Assembly: GCF_002082565.1 (NCBI RefSeq)
Contig: NZ_CP020562.1
Span: forward strand, 434,001 to 498,000
Length of the DNA stretch: 64,000 nucleotides
Direction: 5' to 3'
From: Halomonas sp. GT
GTDB lineage: Bacteria; Pseudomonadota; Gammaproteobacteria; Pseudomonadales; Halomonadaceae
The notes under the pieces were generated by a model. That model saw nothing but the letters and a program-made list of their open reading frames with translations, did not search any database and had not been told where the DNA came from. Positions 10,022 through 18,951 of this stretch are shown one piece after another. The number at the start of each line of letters is the position of its first letter. The stretch's first letter is position 1. Both the position numbers and the translations under genes were made by a program.

Positions 10022-10477
10022 ATGCATAAAACATTAGTAATGGCCGGTGTGTTGGCCTTAGTACCGATGGTGGCTAGCGCAGATAATCACGATGCAGAAA
10101 GCGATAAAGCGTTAATGATTCTGACCAGCGACGCAGTACAGACGCAATCAATGGCAATGATATTAGGCAATGCGATGCGTCAGCAGGGCACGGATCTACA
10201 TATCTTGCTGTGTGATGCCGCGGGTGATCTTGCGGTAGATGGCTATGAAAGTGAAGCCGCGGTCAATACTCCGCCTAGTAACCCAGCAGGTCAGGTCAAA
10301 CCTGAAGGTATGTTGAAAATGTTGATGGGTGAGGGCGTCAGTGTCGATGTGTGTGCCATCTACTTACCTAACACCGATTACACCCAAGAAGATCTACTTG
10401 ATGGCGTTGGTGTTGCGGCGCCAGGACCAATGGCAGAGATGATGCGCGACCCGGCCATTGCGGTATTCAGTTTCTAA
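10022..10477 (+). CDS. Exported DsrE-like protein
   Basis: 151 residues with a clear signal peptide (MHKTLVMAGVLALVPMVASA, cleavage before DNHD). The mature part resembles the DsrE/DsrF-like fold: an alternating alpha/beta pattern with cysteines in LLCDAAG and VDVCAIYLPN, the second being the conserved one of exported DsrE-like proteins. ATG 10022 follows AAGGAGATAACG; the longer frame from 9893 only overlaps the rhodanese gene. It probably works with the upstream rhodanese in periplasmic sulfur handling; this is inference from adjacency. A strong terminator closes the unit. Confidence 0.82.
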   Translation: MHKTLVMAGVLALVPMVASADNHDAESDKALMILTSDAVQTQSMAMILGNAMRQQGTDLHILLCDAAGDLAVDGYESEAAVNTPPSNPAGQVKPEGMLKMLMGEGVSVDVCAIYLPNTDYTQEDLLDGVGVAAPGPMAEMMRDPAIAVFSF

Positions 10478-10503
10478 AACGTTAGTGCCATGCTGGCAGT
10501 ATC

Positions 10504-10533
10504 AAGCCGCTACTTTTTAGTAGCGGCTTTTTA
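10504..10533 (+). terminator. Intrinsic terminator after the DsrE-like gene
   Basis: Perfect 11-bp stem (AAGCCGCTACT / AGTAGCGGCTT) with a TTTT loop and a T-run on the plus strand. The A-rich 5' side could also serve the opposite strand, ending the convergent ATP-grasp operon. Confidence 0.9.
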
Positions 10534-10570
10534 TACTCAGTAGAATGGCTGGATGAGAATTGTCGCCCCA

Positions 10571-11671
10571 CTAACGAAATGCCATCGCGGTTAAGACGAA
10601 GCCGTTAATAGTGATATTACAGGATGATGTTACGTTCGATGAGTCCTCTATAATATGGGTTGCTGATCGGTCAAGGCTAACAATGCGCTCGCATTTACTG
10701 GACATAACATTGTGACGGATAGCATCCCAATGGGGAGGAGGCGCCTTCCCCCCTGCCCAGGCGATGAGTGCCGACGGCACATCTGCTCCTGCTGCTGCAG
10801 AAAAAGGATATCCGCCACCGAAGCGCGGGTTGAGCTCTAGTAAATAGGGCTTCCCAGCGTCTAGAAATACATCGCAGTCAAGGTTGCCGACATGCTTCAA
10901 TGTTTCTCCTAAGCAGCGTCCGAGGGCGACAAGTTCGGGGCGGCTCTCTGTCACTGCTTGATCTGTCTCACCGGAACGCATGCCTAGTTTGCGCTTGACG
11001 AAGGTCGCCTGATATCTGCCTTGTAAGTCATTGACCACATCAATGCCATACTCTTGGCCTTTCAGAGCACTTTGGATAAGTAACCCATCTTTTTTGTCAG
11101 CATATTGTTGAAGTGAATGGCGGGGTAAGCGCCGAAGACCCTGATGCCAGGCCCATCTTAATTCGTCTATGTCATAGACGCATTCAACCCCTAGCGATGC
11201 TGAGCCCCAGCGTGGTTTTACAAATAGGGGAAAGCATAATTCACCTTGCTCAATAGCCTTAAAGGCGGTGTCAAAATGTAAGTAGCTGGTAGGAGTGGCA
11301 ATGCCAAGTTCTCTGGCGAAATCTGCAGTGGCCAGCTTGTCAGCAGCCAGCGCGATAATCTCTGGCGATGACACAGCCACTTGGGTGCCTATACGCATAA
11401 AGCACTGTTTAGCTCTAGCAAGTATAGAAAGCTCATTGTCATTAAGAGCAATAAGCAATCCAACTTTATGCTCTTTGCAGAGTGTCAGTAGGCTAGAGAT
11501 ATAGTTGGGTGACTCTACGCGAGGGACAAGAAACGCCGCATCTGCTTCCATCATCGCCGGGGCATTCTCGTTGCTATCGGCTGCAAATACACGGCCACTG
11601 CCAGACAACGCATCACGGAAATAGTGAAGCAGGTAGTTTCGACGACCAGCACAGGTGAAGAGAATATTCAT
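10571..11671 (-). CDS. ATP-grasp protein, CarB-like
   Basis: 366-residue ATP-grasp ligase-like protein. The N-terminal pre-ATP-grasp Rossmann part begins MNILFTCAGRRNYLL. The nucleotide-binding part has FVKPRWGSASLGV, and the metal-binding end has DVFLDAGKPYLLELNPRFGGGYPF, resembling carbamoyl-phosphate synthase large subunit. ATG 11671 follows a strong AAGGAGTG site; a GTG at 11764 overlapping the decarboxylase stop is an alternative. It is the last gene of a GNAT-PhyH-decarboxylase-ATP-grasp operon. Such enzymes usually join a carboxylate to an amine; the substrates are not evident. I do not recognise a named pathway. Confidence 0.8.
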   Translation of the reverse strand: MNILFTCAGRRNYLLHYFRDALSGSGRVFAADSNENAPAMMEADAAFLVPRVESPNYISSLLTLCKEHKVGLLIALNDNELSILARAKQCFMRIGTQVAVSSPEIIALAADKLATADFARELGIATPTSYLHFDTAFKAIEQGELCFPLFVKPRWGSASLGVECVYDIDELRWAWHQGLRRLPRHSLQQYADKKDGLLIQSALKGQEYGIDVVNDLQGRYQATFVKRKLGMRSGETDQAVTESRPELVALGRCLGETLKHVGNLDCDVFLDAGKPYLLELNPRFGGGYPFSAAAGADVPSALIAWAGGKAPPPHWDAIRHNVMSSKCERIVSLDRSATHIIEDSSNVTSSCNITINGFVLTAMAFR

Positions 11672-11756
11672 TGTTTCACTCCTTATGCAGCGAAAAATGG
11701 TGAGAGTGATGCGGCTTCGAGCTGGCTGGCTTTTTCGAAAGCTCAATACGCTTTTT

Positions 11757-13037
11757 TTACACACTTATAAAGGGATCAGGACTGAGAGAGCCTGCTGAGT
11801 GAGCCTCACCAGGGTGCACCTCATTGTGGCGTGTGCAATAGCTGCCAAGCATGCTGGAGAAATCGTCGGCTCGTTTGAGCATGCGCCCCTGGCAATTGAG
11901 CACGGCTGGAGCTGGCGTAATAAAGGGAGGGGTATAATTTAATGAGTAAGCACCGCGATTTTCGAATACGATGTAATCGCCTACCTCTAGATGACCTTTG
12001 AAGTCCTCACCAATAACGTCGTGCTCCATACAGGTATGGCCCACAAGGCGATAAGTATTTTTTTTGCTGTTATGGTTAGTGCTCGCAGTTACCGCATACA
12101 GCATCGGCTGACTATCTGAATGAGTTGGGTTAGTGCTGTTAATGCTGGTATCGATAAGTGCTTGATGAATATCGTGCCGTTTTCTTATCTCTATGACCTC
12201 GGCCACCAGGCAGTGTGTGTCGGCTACCATTGAGATACCAGGCTCTACAATGAGCTGCATAGTGGGGCTTGGTGCATAACGCTTGAAAGCTAACCCAATC
12301 GCATCGGCAAAATCTGCAGTGCTTGGCACCTCAAACGGGAACTGCGATTTCAGTTGATCTGGCATGGCACCAAGCAGGCCGCCACCGATGTTCAGAGTTT
12401 CGATGGTATATTCAGGTGCTAAATGTGAGGCCAGTTCACCAAGTAAGCGAATACGCTCTGTATGCGCCGTTACACCGCGCGCCCGATCACTTACATGGCA
12501 GTGCAGCCCCACTACCTTTAGATTTGGTATGAGCTTCAACCGGTTCAGAGCACTCTCAAGCTCTCCTGATTCGACCTGAAACCCGAAACGGCTAGCGGGC
12601 AGCGAGGCAAAATTGACCCTTAGCCCAATAACCACTTCATTGAATTCACTTGCAAGCCGCTCTAATAACGCAATTTCACGGAAAGAGTCGACATTGATCG
12701 TTGAGCCGCTATGCAAGGCTTTGCGTAAATCATCTTCGAGTTTAATAGGACCATTGAATATCAATTGAGTCGCGGGCAAATGACGGAGAGCAATGTTGAA
12801 CTCGAAACGGGATACGACCTCTGCCATGCCGCCCATCTCGTTGATCAGCTCGCAGATACGTGGCATATAATTGGCCTTGAGTGCGTAGGCCACTTGGGTA
12901 TTGGAATGATAATGTCGAAGCCGTTCACGAAGCTGTGAATAATTTTCGATGAAGCGGTTCTCGTCAAATAAATAAAATGTTCCACCTGCCAGGTGTGAGA
13001 GGTTGTGTAATGTCTGATGATTGAGAACCATGTGCAT
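11757..13037 (-). CDS. PLP-dependent Orn/DAP/Arg decarboxylase-like protein (fold type III)
   Basis: 426-residue alanine-racemase-fold protein. The PLP lysine is K54 in YALKAN, the glycine loop is NIGGG (216-220), and a Cys/Asp pair C336 and D340 (CMEHD) has the spacing of the ornithine decarboxylase CDGLD site. Departures are HVSD at 181-184 instead of the usual HVGS, and EPGI at 265-268 instead of EPGR, which normally binds the PLP phosphate. It may therefore act on an unusual amino acid or on a protein- or nucleotide-linked substrate. It sits 5 bp after the PhyH gene; the ribosome site AGGGGT overlaps the PhyH stop. Confidence 0.83.
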   Translation of the reverse strand: MHMVLNHQTLHNLSHLAGGTFYLFDENRFIENYSQLRERLRHYHSNTQVAYALKANYMPRICELINEMGGMAEVVSRFEFNIALRHLPATQLIFNGPIKLEDDLRKALHSGSTINVDSFREIALLERLASEFNEVVIGLRVNFASLPASRFGFQVESGELESALNRLKLIPNLKVVGLHCHVSDRARGVTAHTERIRLLGELASHLAPEYTIETLNIGGGLLGAMPDQLKSQFPFEVPSTADFADAIGLAFKRYAPSPTMQLIVEPGISMVADTHCLVAEVIEIRKRHDIHQALIDTSINSTNPTHSDSQPMLYAVTASTNHNSKKNTYRLVGHTCMEHDVIGEDFKGHLEVGDYIVFENRGAYSLNYTPPFITPAPAVLNCQGRMLKRADDFSSMLGSYCTRHNEVHPGEAHSAGSLSPDPFISV

Positions 13038-13042
13038 GAATG

Positions 13043-13831
13043 TTACCCCTGGTTGGCGTTATACAGCCGTTGTTCCAGCGGCCTGTACCATTCATCAAGA
13101 CTGACAGGCACCCTGGCGTTATAACCCAGCACCTGTCGCGTTAATGGCGAAAGTGTCGCACCGTATTCGTCACCTAACATCCGGGCGTAGTCCATGTGCG
13201 GCTTTACCCAGGCTCGGCTATAACCAACCGTCAAAGCGACACGTGCTCTGTCGCCAGAAATTAAGGCACCTTGATGCCAAAGCAGTGAATTAAAGAGCAG
13301 AACAGAGCCTGCGGGAGCCACAATTCTTTCATGGTGCTTCTCAAATTCTTCTTGGTCAGGTTGTTGGTCACTTGTATGAGAACCTGACAGAACTAGGGTG
13401 CCATTATCTTTTGTAAAGTCGTCACACATCACCAGCATGTTTAACTTGAGTGGATAACCAGGGATGAAGGTTCTAACGTCTCGGTGCAGCTTGTGGACAT
13501 AGGTTTTCAGCGCGGGGAAACCGCCTATCGGCGTCAATGAGTGGCAGATATACGGCTGCTCATCGAAATAGTGCGAGATGTAAGGATGAAAAAGATGCAT
13601 ATCGATGTAACGGTCAATGCTGTCATTCGCACCTAGGCAATGGTGGGCGGTACCATCACCATGAGCATTAACGCCATTTCTAACCTGCATGTTTTGGCAA
13701 ATATCTATCCACTTTAAACAGTCACTGCGTAACTCGTGTATGAAATGCTCATCAAGCACAGATGGGAAGACGACCCAGCCCTTTTCCCTGATGAGGAGCC
13801 CGAACTCGTCAACGCTAATTCTTTCTTGCAT
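13043..13831 (-). CDS. Phytanoyl-CoA dioxygenase (PhyH) family protein
   Basis: 262-residue Fe(II)/2-oxoglutarate oxygenase. The iron triad is visible as H116 and D118 (KLHRD) and H186 (LLWHQG), with R195 or R197 likely binding 2-oxoglutarate. EctD, the ectoine hydroxylase of halophiles, belongs to the same superfamily, but the sequence here does not match EctD motifs that I know, and no ectABC lies nearby. Hydroxylation of a small amino-acid-derived metabolite made by the neighbours is the simplest reading. It starts 3 bp after the GNAT stop, so the genes are co-transcribed. Confidence 0.85.
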   Translation of the reverse strand: MQERISVDEFGLLIREKGWVVFPSVLDEHFIHELRSDCLKWIDICQNMQVRNGVNAHGDGTAHHCLGANDSIDRYIDMHLFHPYISHYFDEQPYICHSLTPIGGFPALKTYVHKLHRDVRTFIPGYPLKLNMLVMCDDFTKDNGTLVLSGSHTSDQQPDQEEFEKHHERIVAPAGSVLLFNSLLWHQGALISGDRARVALTVGYSRAWVKPHMDYARMLGDEYGATLSPLTRQVLGYNARVPVSLDEWYRPLEQRLYNANQG

Positions 13832-13834
13832 GGT

Positions 13835-14446
13835 TTATGTCTCCATCACTTTAGAGCGTGGTAATTCCGAGCCGCTTTCAGAGCAAATCGGTAGCTCCAT
13901 TAGCAACATATGTTCTCTGCGAGCGCAGGAGCGAAAGCCTTGGCGGTAGTAAAAGCGAAGGGCGTCAGCATTATTCTTGTGTACCCATAGCTTCAAGCGA
14001 GAACAGTTATATTGACGTGACTGCGCAGTAACACCGTTAATTAGAGAAGCAGCCAAGCCACTGCCACGAACTTCCGGAGCTAAGATGAATAAAGTGATAA
14101 AAGCATCTGGGGTGGCAGGGTCTTTGCAATAATAAGCCACGAACCCCAGGCATTTATCTAACGTGTGAAGGCATAAAAAATCAGCGTTTACCAAAATTTT
14201 GTCGATATATTCCTCGACATTATCTACGTGGAGCAACCGCCCAGCCTGTCGGTGCTGTTCTTCCCAAATAAGCGATCGAATCCCATCTTGCCAATTCGTT
14301 AGGTTGCGCATAATGTCCCCCCACACACGTTGCTCATCGCCTATAAGAAAGAGACTTAGGCAATGTTGAGCATCGCATAACATCTTTTGGTAACGTTTCG
14401 TTACATTTAATAAAGAATATTCATTGATGCAGGATACTTTTACCAC
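13835..14446 (-). CDS. GNAT family N-acetyltransferase
   Basis: First gene of the four-gene operon. The C-terminal half has the GNAT core: FITLFILAPEVRGSGLAASLI contains the acetyl-CoA loop (R-G-S-G-L-A), followed by LWVHKNNADALRFYYRQGF. The start is uncertain. The 203-residue form begins at a GTG without a clear ribosome site; ATG 14311 (158 residues, behind TGGGGGGA) would still keep the acetyltransferase domain. The substrate is unknown; it could be the amine made by the decarboxylase. The upstream DNA is AT-rich compared with neighbouring housekeeping genes, which is compatible with transfer. Confidence 0.78.
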   Translation of the reverse strand: MVKVSCINEYSLLNVTKRYQKMLCDAQHCLSLFLIGDEQRVWGDIMRNLTNWQDGIRSLIWEEQHRQAGRLLHVDNVEEYIDKILVNADFLCLHTLDKCLGFVAYYCKDPATPDAFITLFILAPEVRGSGLAASLINGVTAQSRQYNCSRLKLWVHKNNADALRFYYRQGFRSCARREHMLLMELPICSESGSELPRSKVMET

Positions 14447-14691
14447 CTGTATTTTCTGGTCTTAGTAAAGTTAGAAATGTCATACTCTTTTCAGCTATTC
14501 CATGGAGAATCCCAGGATGTAGGGCTCTGGGACAGCTAGGTGATGGATCTTCGGTGGGGCTTTTAATGACGGGGAAATAGAATAGAAGTGACGTTAGCGG
14601 GTGGTATAAGTTGCCTGAAAGCAAAAAAAGAGTTTTTTGGCAGGGAGTAGCCAATATGCCGCAGGAAGTTAGCCGGCAAACAAGCACAAAA

Positions 14692-14724
14692 AAAGGCAGA
14701 TCAGTTAATAACTGATCTGCCTTT
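14692..14724 (-). terminator. Intrinsic terminator of the initiator tRNA
   Basis: Perfect 15-bp inverted repeat (14692-14706 with 14710-14724, core GGCAGATCAGTT) followed on the minus strand by a T-run, placed just downstream of the tRNA 3' end. Confidence 0.9.
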
Positions 14725-14732
14725 CAAAATAT

Positions 14733-14809
<77 letters not shown>

Positions 14810-14959
14810 TCAACGTGTGGCGTATTCTACGCATTTTTAGTGCGAAGTCAACCCCCTGCATAAAACGCTTATATTGCTAGTCGCGACCTTCATCGTGCTG
14901 CAACATTGGAAGAGTAAAGCTATGCTTCCAATAGGGATAACAAAAAGCTTACTGTCAGT

Positions 14960-14985
14960 ATGTCGTCCAACTATTAATACGACAT
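14960..14985. promoter_or_regulatory. Possible operator upstream of phaB
   Basis: Inverted repeat ATGTCGT (14960-14966) and ACGACAT (14979-14985) with a 12-nt spacer, about 100 bp before phaB. It is a plausible regulator site, but no regulator gene is adjacent. The remaining ~250 bp of this gap shows only the ribosome site and no other clear element. Confidence 0.35.
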
Positions 14986-15085
14986 GCTGTAAATGCTGAG
15001 GCGCTTCGGCGCTTATTTAGAATGGCTTGCGACATCATGATAATGCTTAGCGTCCAAGCCATTTGTCATATCAGGGAGGTAGTCA

Positions 15086-15832
15086 ATGGCCAATCAAGCC
15101 CCCGTCGCCTGGGTAACTGGTGGAACTGGTGGAATCGGAACGTCAATTTGTCATTCATTGGCGGATGCGGGTTATTTGGTAGTCGCGGGATATCATAATC
15201 CTGAGAAAGCCAAAGCCTGGCTGGAAACTCAGCAAGCCGCTGGTTATGACAACATCGCATTATCGGGTGTTGATCTTTCCGACCACAATGCCTGCCTAGA
15301 AGGTGCTCGCGAAATCCAAGAAAAATATGGGCCTATTAGCGTGTTAGTTAACTGCGCTGGCATCACTCGCGATGGCACCATGAAGAAAATGTCCTATGAG
15401 CAGTGGTATCAAGTGATCGATACCAACCTTAATAGCGTCTTCAACACGTGCCGCAGCGTTATTGAAATGATGCTGGAGCAGGGCTACGGTCGCATCATCA
15501 ATATTTCTTCTATCAACGGTCGTAAAGGCCAGTTTGGTCAAGTGAACTATGCGGCTGCTAAAGCAGGTATGCATGGGTTGACCATGTCGCTGGCACAAGA
15601 AACGGCAACAAAAGGCATTACGGTAAATACTGTGTCGCCTGGCTACATTGCCACCGATATGATCATGAAAATTCCTGAGCAGGTGCGTGAAGCCATTCGC
15701 GAAACCATTCCAGTGAAGCGTTACGGTACACCGGAGGAGATCGGTCGTTTGGTAACGTTCCTGGCAGATAAAGAGTCAGGCTTTATTACTGGTGCCAATA
15801 TTGATATTAACGGCGGGCAGTTTATGGGCTAA
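15086..15832 (+). CDS. phaB: Acetoacetyl-CoA reductase (PHB synthesis)
   Basis: NADPH-dependent short-chain dehydrogenase of 248 residues that reduces acetoacetyl-CoA to (R)-3-hydroxybutyryl-CoA for polyhydroxybutyrate. The cofactor motif is WVTGGTGGIG at the N-terminus, the NAG-equivalent is NCAG, the catalytic Ser lies in NISSINGRKGQFGQ and the Tyr-Lys pair in NYAAAKAG. ITRDGTMKKMS and GFITGANIDINGGQFM are typical of PhaB rather than FabG. AGGGAGGT is the ribosome site. It is monocistronic here; phaA and phaC must lie elsewhere, as in other halomonads. Confidence 0.92.
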   Translation: MANQAPVAWVTGGTGGIGTSICHSLADAGYLVVAGYHNPEKAKAWLETQQAAGYDNIALSGVDLSDHNACLEGAREIQEKYGPISVLVNCAGITRDGTMKKMSYEQWYQVIDTNLNSVFNTCRSVIEMMLEQGYGRIINISSINGRKGQFGQVNYAAAKAGMHGLTMSLAQETATKGITVNTVSPGYIATDMIMKIPEQVREAIRETIPVKRYGTPEEIGRLVTFLADKESGFITGANIDINGGQFMG

Positions 15833-15884
15833 ACGCCCAACGCGATAAACTGCTTTATTCAATGACGGTATACAGTAAAGCGTA

Positions 15885-15909
15885 AACGGGAGGCTATTCG
15901 CCTCCCGTT
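15885..15909. terminator. Probable bidirectional terminator between phaB and the DUF349 gene
   Basis: 10-bp perfect stem (AACGGGAGGC / GCCTCCCGTT) with a 5-nt loop between two convergent genes. The T-run is poor on both strands, so efficiency is uncertain. Confidence 0.6.
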
Positions 15910-15960
15910 GCTAGTGGTGGGGTGTGAGAAGTACTTGTGTAACGTACTTATATAAAGGGC

Positions 15961-18768
15961 TTAAGGGTGAGGCACTCGCGCTAGGCGACTAAAAAGGTTG
16001 TCAAACTCTTCTGCTTCCTTATGCCATAGTTGGCTAGGCATGGGGCCAAGTGCCATGAGCGCTGCTAATATGCCGATAATTTCATCTGGTCGGCTACGCT
16101 CGTTATTGATCCCTTCATTTAGCCGTTCTACTTGAATTGCCAACCGGAGAGGTTCATCACGCTGCTTGACGCTACCTAACGCTAACAAAGACAAATGCAC
16201 TCTTAGACGAGCCAGCCCATCTTCTAGCTCAGCAAGTTTTTCGGCTGAGAGGGGAGCAGAGGTGGTCAGCCGCGCATGATTGCGTTGCTGATGCGCCTCC
16301 ATAAAAATAGCAGGTAGCCCATCACTCAATATTTCATTCGCATCAAGTGCTTGCGGCTCTTCGCCTGCTAATGCTTGTTGGTCTGCGGCGATATGCGCAT
16401 TCACCAGCGGTAAGGCGCTGTGCCATTGTTGCACTGTATGAGCAATTTCCAGGCGGCTTAAGCGCTCGCGTTTAGCTCTTACAATGCCGCTAAGGCGTTT
16501 CTGCATGCCGTCACTTCGCCGATTACGCGGCAGAGGCTCTAATTGGCTAATGCTTTCTAAATAAGACGCAAGGGTGACGGACTCTTTGGCTTGTGTCGGT
16601 TGCCAGCTATCCATTTCGTCAATCAATGTTTGCAGTTGATCGAGTGTTTGTTGCTGGCGTGTCGCCTGCTCATGCTTGTGAGCGTCACGCTGAGCAAAAA
16701 GCTGATCGCAGGTATGGCGGAAGGCTTTCCATAGGGCTTGTTCTTCGCCTTTTGGGGCGCGGCCCAGCGAGCGCCACTGCTGCTGTAGCTGCTTTGTACG
16801 TGCGATACGGGTAGCTAAGGGTGACTCGTGGTCATCCTGTAAGCTTTTTGCTTGTTCGATAAGCATGCGCTTTTGGTTAGCGATCCGTTCTGCGCGCTGG
16901 TCTATGAGCGCTTGAAGGCGATGACGGATAGCTCCAAAACGACGGCCAACGGTTTCTGACTGATCCCGAGGAACCGGAGAGTAGTGGCGCCACTGGTGGC
17001 GGGCTTTATCTCGGATCTCGCGCAATACATCGGGGTCGGCATCCTCTGCTGGCTGATCAAGTAACGTTTCAAGTTGTTCGCAGAGTGCTTCACGGCCTTT
17101 TAGGTTGGCGTCACGCTCTTGATTGAGCTGTTCTCGCCAGGGAGCCAAACGCTCGTGAATGCGATCAGAAGCTGCACGAAAGCGAGCCGACTGTTCGCGA
17201 TTAGCAGCGGCATCGCCGAGCGATTTCCACTCTTTTACCAGCTGGCGATGATGGCGATCTAGCGCAACGTCTGCCATGTGTTGATCGTCAGCCAGCGCTT
17301 CGATGCTAGCGCAGAGTTGCTCGCGTTTAGGGCCAGCCACAAAGCCGCGCCAATCGCGTAGTTCTGCTAATCGTGCGCCAAGCTGTTTCACGCGTGCTTT
17401 TAGTGGCTTGGCTTCTTCCCCCGCCAGTTCGTCGACAGAGGGCTTGAGGCGTTGAAAGAGGCGGCTGGCACTTTTAAAGGCACCACGCTCTAACAAGTGC
17501 TCAAAGTTATCCACGTCGGCGCTAAGCGCATTAAGTGACGCGGTAGGGGTGGGTTTGGTAGAAACGTCAGCTTCTTTTAGCGCCTGTGCGTGTTTAAGTA
17601 GCTCAGGAGGCGTTATGTGCTTAGGCCAAGCGCACTGCTTAACGTACCTGGCAATGGCCACGTTATCTTGGTTGGCAATGGCCGTTTCTATACCTGCACT
17701 GATGGCTTGCCAGCGCTGCCATGCTTCCATGCATGCTTCATAGCGTTTAAGTGCTTGGCTATAGCGTTGTTGAGTGCTCTCACCAGGCGGGTGTTGGTCT
17801 GACAGGGATTGCCAGCGCTGACCTAGTAGTTGGCGCTGTGCCCGGAGGCTATCGATATCCTGAACTGTTAGCTGCTCTGCATGTGAAAGGCCTTCTAACG
17901 TTTCCTCAAGGCCTTCAAGCAGTTGATCGCGAGTTCGTTCAATCTCTTCGCGATGAGCAATGCTCTGCTGACGCGCTTGTTCTTGCGTTTCATGATGATG
18001 CAGTGTTTTCCGGCAGCTAAGCGCTGCCTGATGAAAACGCTGCTCTTGCGTTACGCTGGGCGGGTGGGAGAGGCTTTGCCACTCACGTTCCAAGTGACGG
18101 AAACGACCACCATACAGCGGCTCCCAGGGAGCCCTGGCGTGCTGTTCTAACTGTTTGAGTAAATGCTCACGCTGGGCTTGCTGGTCCGCTAGCCACTCAG
18201 CATCATTGCGCAGTTGGGTGAGCTTTTCTCGCGCCAGACGAATAACCTGACGATCACGGCGCGCTTCTTTTAATAGTTTTTTGAGGCTCTCTTCACTTTC
18301 AATTCGTTGAGCCGCTTGATGGCGCACCGCTGCCACACCGTTATGGCAGGCTTGCTGAACGAGGTCGTTTTCATCGGTTAGTTGCTCTAGCGCAGAGAGC
18401 CGCAGGTTAAGATTGTCGCCCTGAAGCGCAATGGCGTTGAGCAGCCGAGGCTCAGATAGTTCTGCCACGATAGCCTGCCGTTTTTGCAGGTCGGTATGGC
18501 CCTGTGCGCCACATAAGCGCTGGCAAGCCGCATTAAACCAAGCCTCGTCTTGACGATGCTCTGGAAGCGCATTGACAAGCCCTGCTAAGTCATCAAGGGC
18601 CAGTAGAGCAGCAAGCTGGATGTTACTTTCGTTATCTTGTGCTAATTGCTTTAGCGCTTGTTGCTGTTCTGGTTGTTGAGGGTCAAGCTGGTCGAGTGCC
18701 TTAAGACGCACCTCGGGATCAGGGTGCTGCCACCGAGGAGCGAACAGGCGTCTTAACAGTCCGTGCAT
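15961..18768 (-). CDS. DUF349 domain-containing protein
   Basis: Large 935-residue, almost wholly helical protein rich in Gln, Arg, Glu and Leu, with several DUF349-like repeats (each with a W..L...P pattern, for example PLYGGRFRHLEREWQSL, QQWRSLGRAPKGE and HQWRHYSPVPRD). The N-terminal ~150 residues look like HEAT-type repeats (PDPEVRLKALDQLD). Homologues of this size occur in pseudomonads and halomonads. The function is not established; there is no signal peptide or membrane segment, so it is probably cytosolic. It is transcribed divergently from minC. Confidence 0.85.
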   Translation of the reverse strand: MHGLLRRLFAPRWQHPDPEVRLKALDQLDPQQPEQQQALKQLAQDNESNIQLAALLALDDLAGLVNALPEHRQDEAWFNAACQRLCGAQGHTDLQKRQAIVAELSEPRLLNAIALQGDNLNLRLSALEQLTDENDLVQQACHNGVAAVRHQAAQRIESEESLKKLLKEARRDRQVIRLAREKLTQLRNDAEWLADQQAQREHLLKQLEQHARAPWEPLYGGRFRHLEREWQSLSHPPSVTQEQRFHQAALSCRKTLHHHETQEQARQQSIAHREEIERTRDQLLEGLEETLEGLSHAEQLTVQDIDSLRAQRQLLGQRWQSLSDQHPPGESTQQRYSQALKRYEACMEAWQRWQAISAGIETAIANQDNVAIARYVKQCAWPKHITPPELLKHAQALKEADVSTKPTPTASLNALSADVDNFEHLLERGAFKSASRLFQRLKPSVDELAGEEAKPLKARVKQLGARLAELRDWRGFVAGPKREQLCASIEALADDQHMADVALDRHHRQLVKEWKSLGDAAANREQSARFRAASDRIHERLAPWREQLNQERDANLKGREALCEQLETLLDQPAEDADPDVLREIRDKARHQWRHYSPVPRDQSETVGRRFGAIRHRLQALIDQRAERIANQKRMLIEQAKSLQDDHESPLATRIARTKQLQQQWRSLGRAPKGEEQALWKAFRHTCDQLFAQRDAHKHEQATRQQQTLDQLQTLIDEMDSWQPTQAKESVTLASYLESISQLEPLPRNRRSDGMQKRLSGIVRAKRERLSRLEIAHTVQQWHSALPLVNAHIAADQQALAGEEPQALDANEILSDGLPAIFMEAHQQRNHARLTTSAPLSAEKLAELEDGLARLRVHLSLLALGSVKQRDEPLRLAIQVERLNEGINNERSRPDEIIGILAALMALGPMPSQLWHKEAEEFDNLFSRLARVPHP

Positions 18769-18951
18769 GGATCATCCTGCAGAGAGGTGCGTAGCGTGAA
18801 AAAAAATCAACTACCGATGACAGATAGTTGCAGTCATCGGCGCTGTCGCTTAGCTTTGCTGTAGGCGCTGTGATGATTAATACTTCTTCACAACACCCAG
18901 CGCGAGATTGCGCTACCTTTATCTTACCTGAACATGACATGGAGTTCGGCC

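Noticed and set aside
13043..14446. PhyH plus GNAT genes as ectD and ectA of ectoine synthesis
   Set aside because: ectB and ectC are absent, the neighbours are a decarboxylase and an ATP-grasp protein, and the sequences lack EctA/EctD hallmarks.
14421..14687. 88-codon minus-strand frame upstream of the GNAT gene
   Set aside because: No ribosome site, odd composition and no recognisable pattern; it lies in the probable promoter region of the operon.
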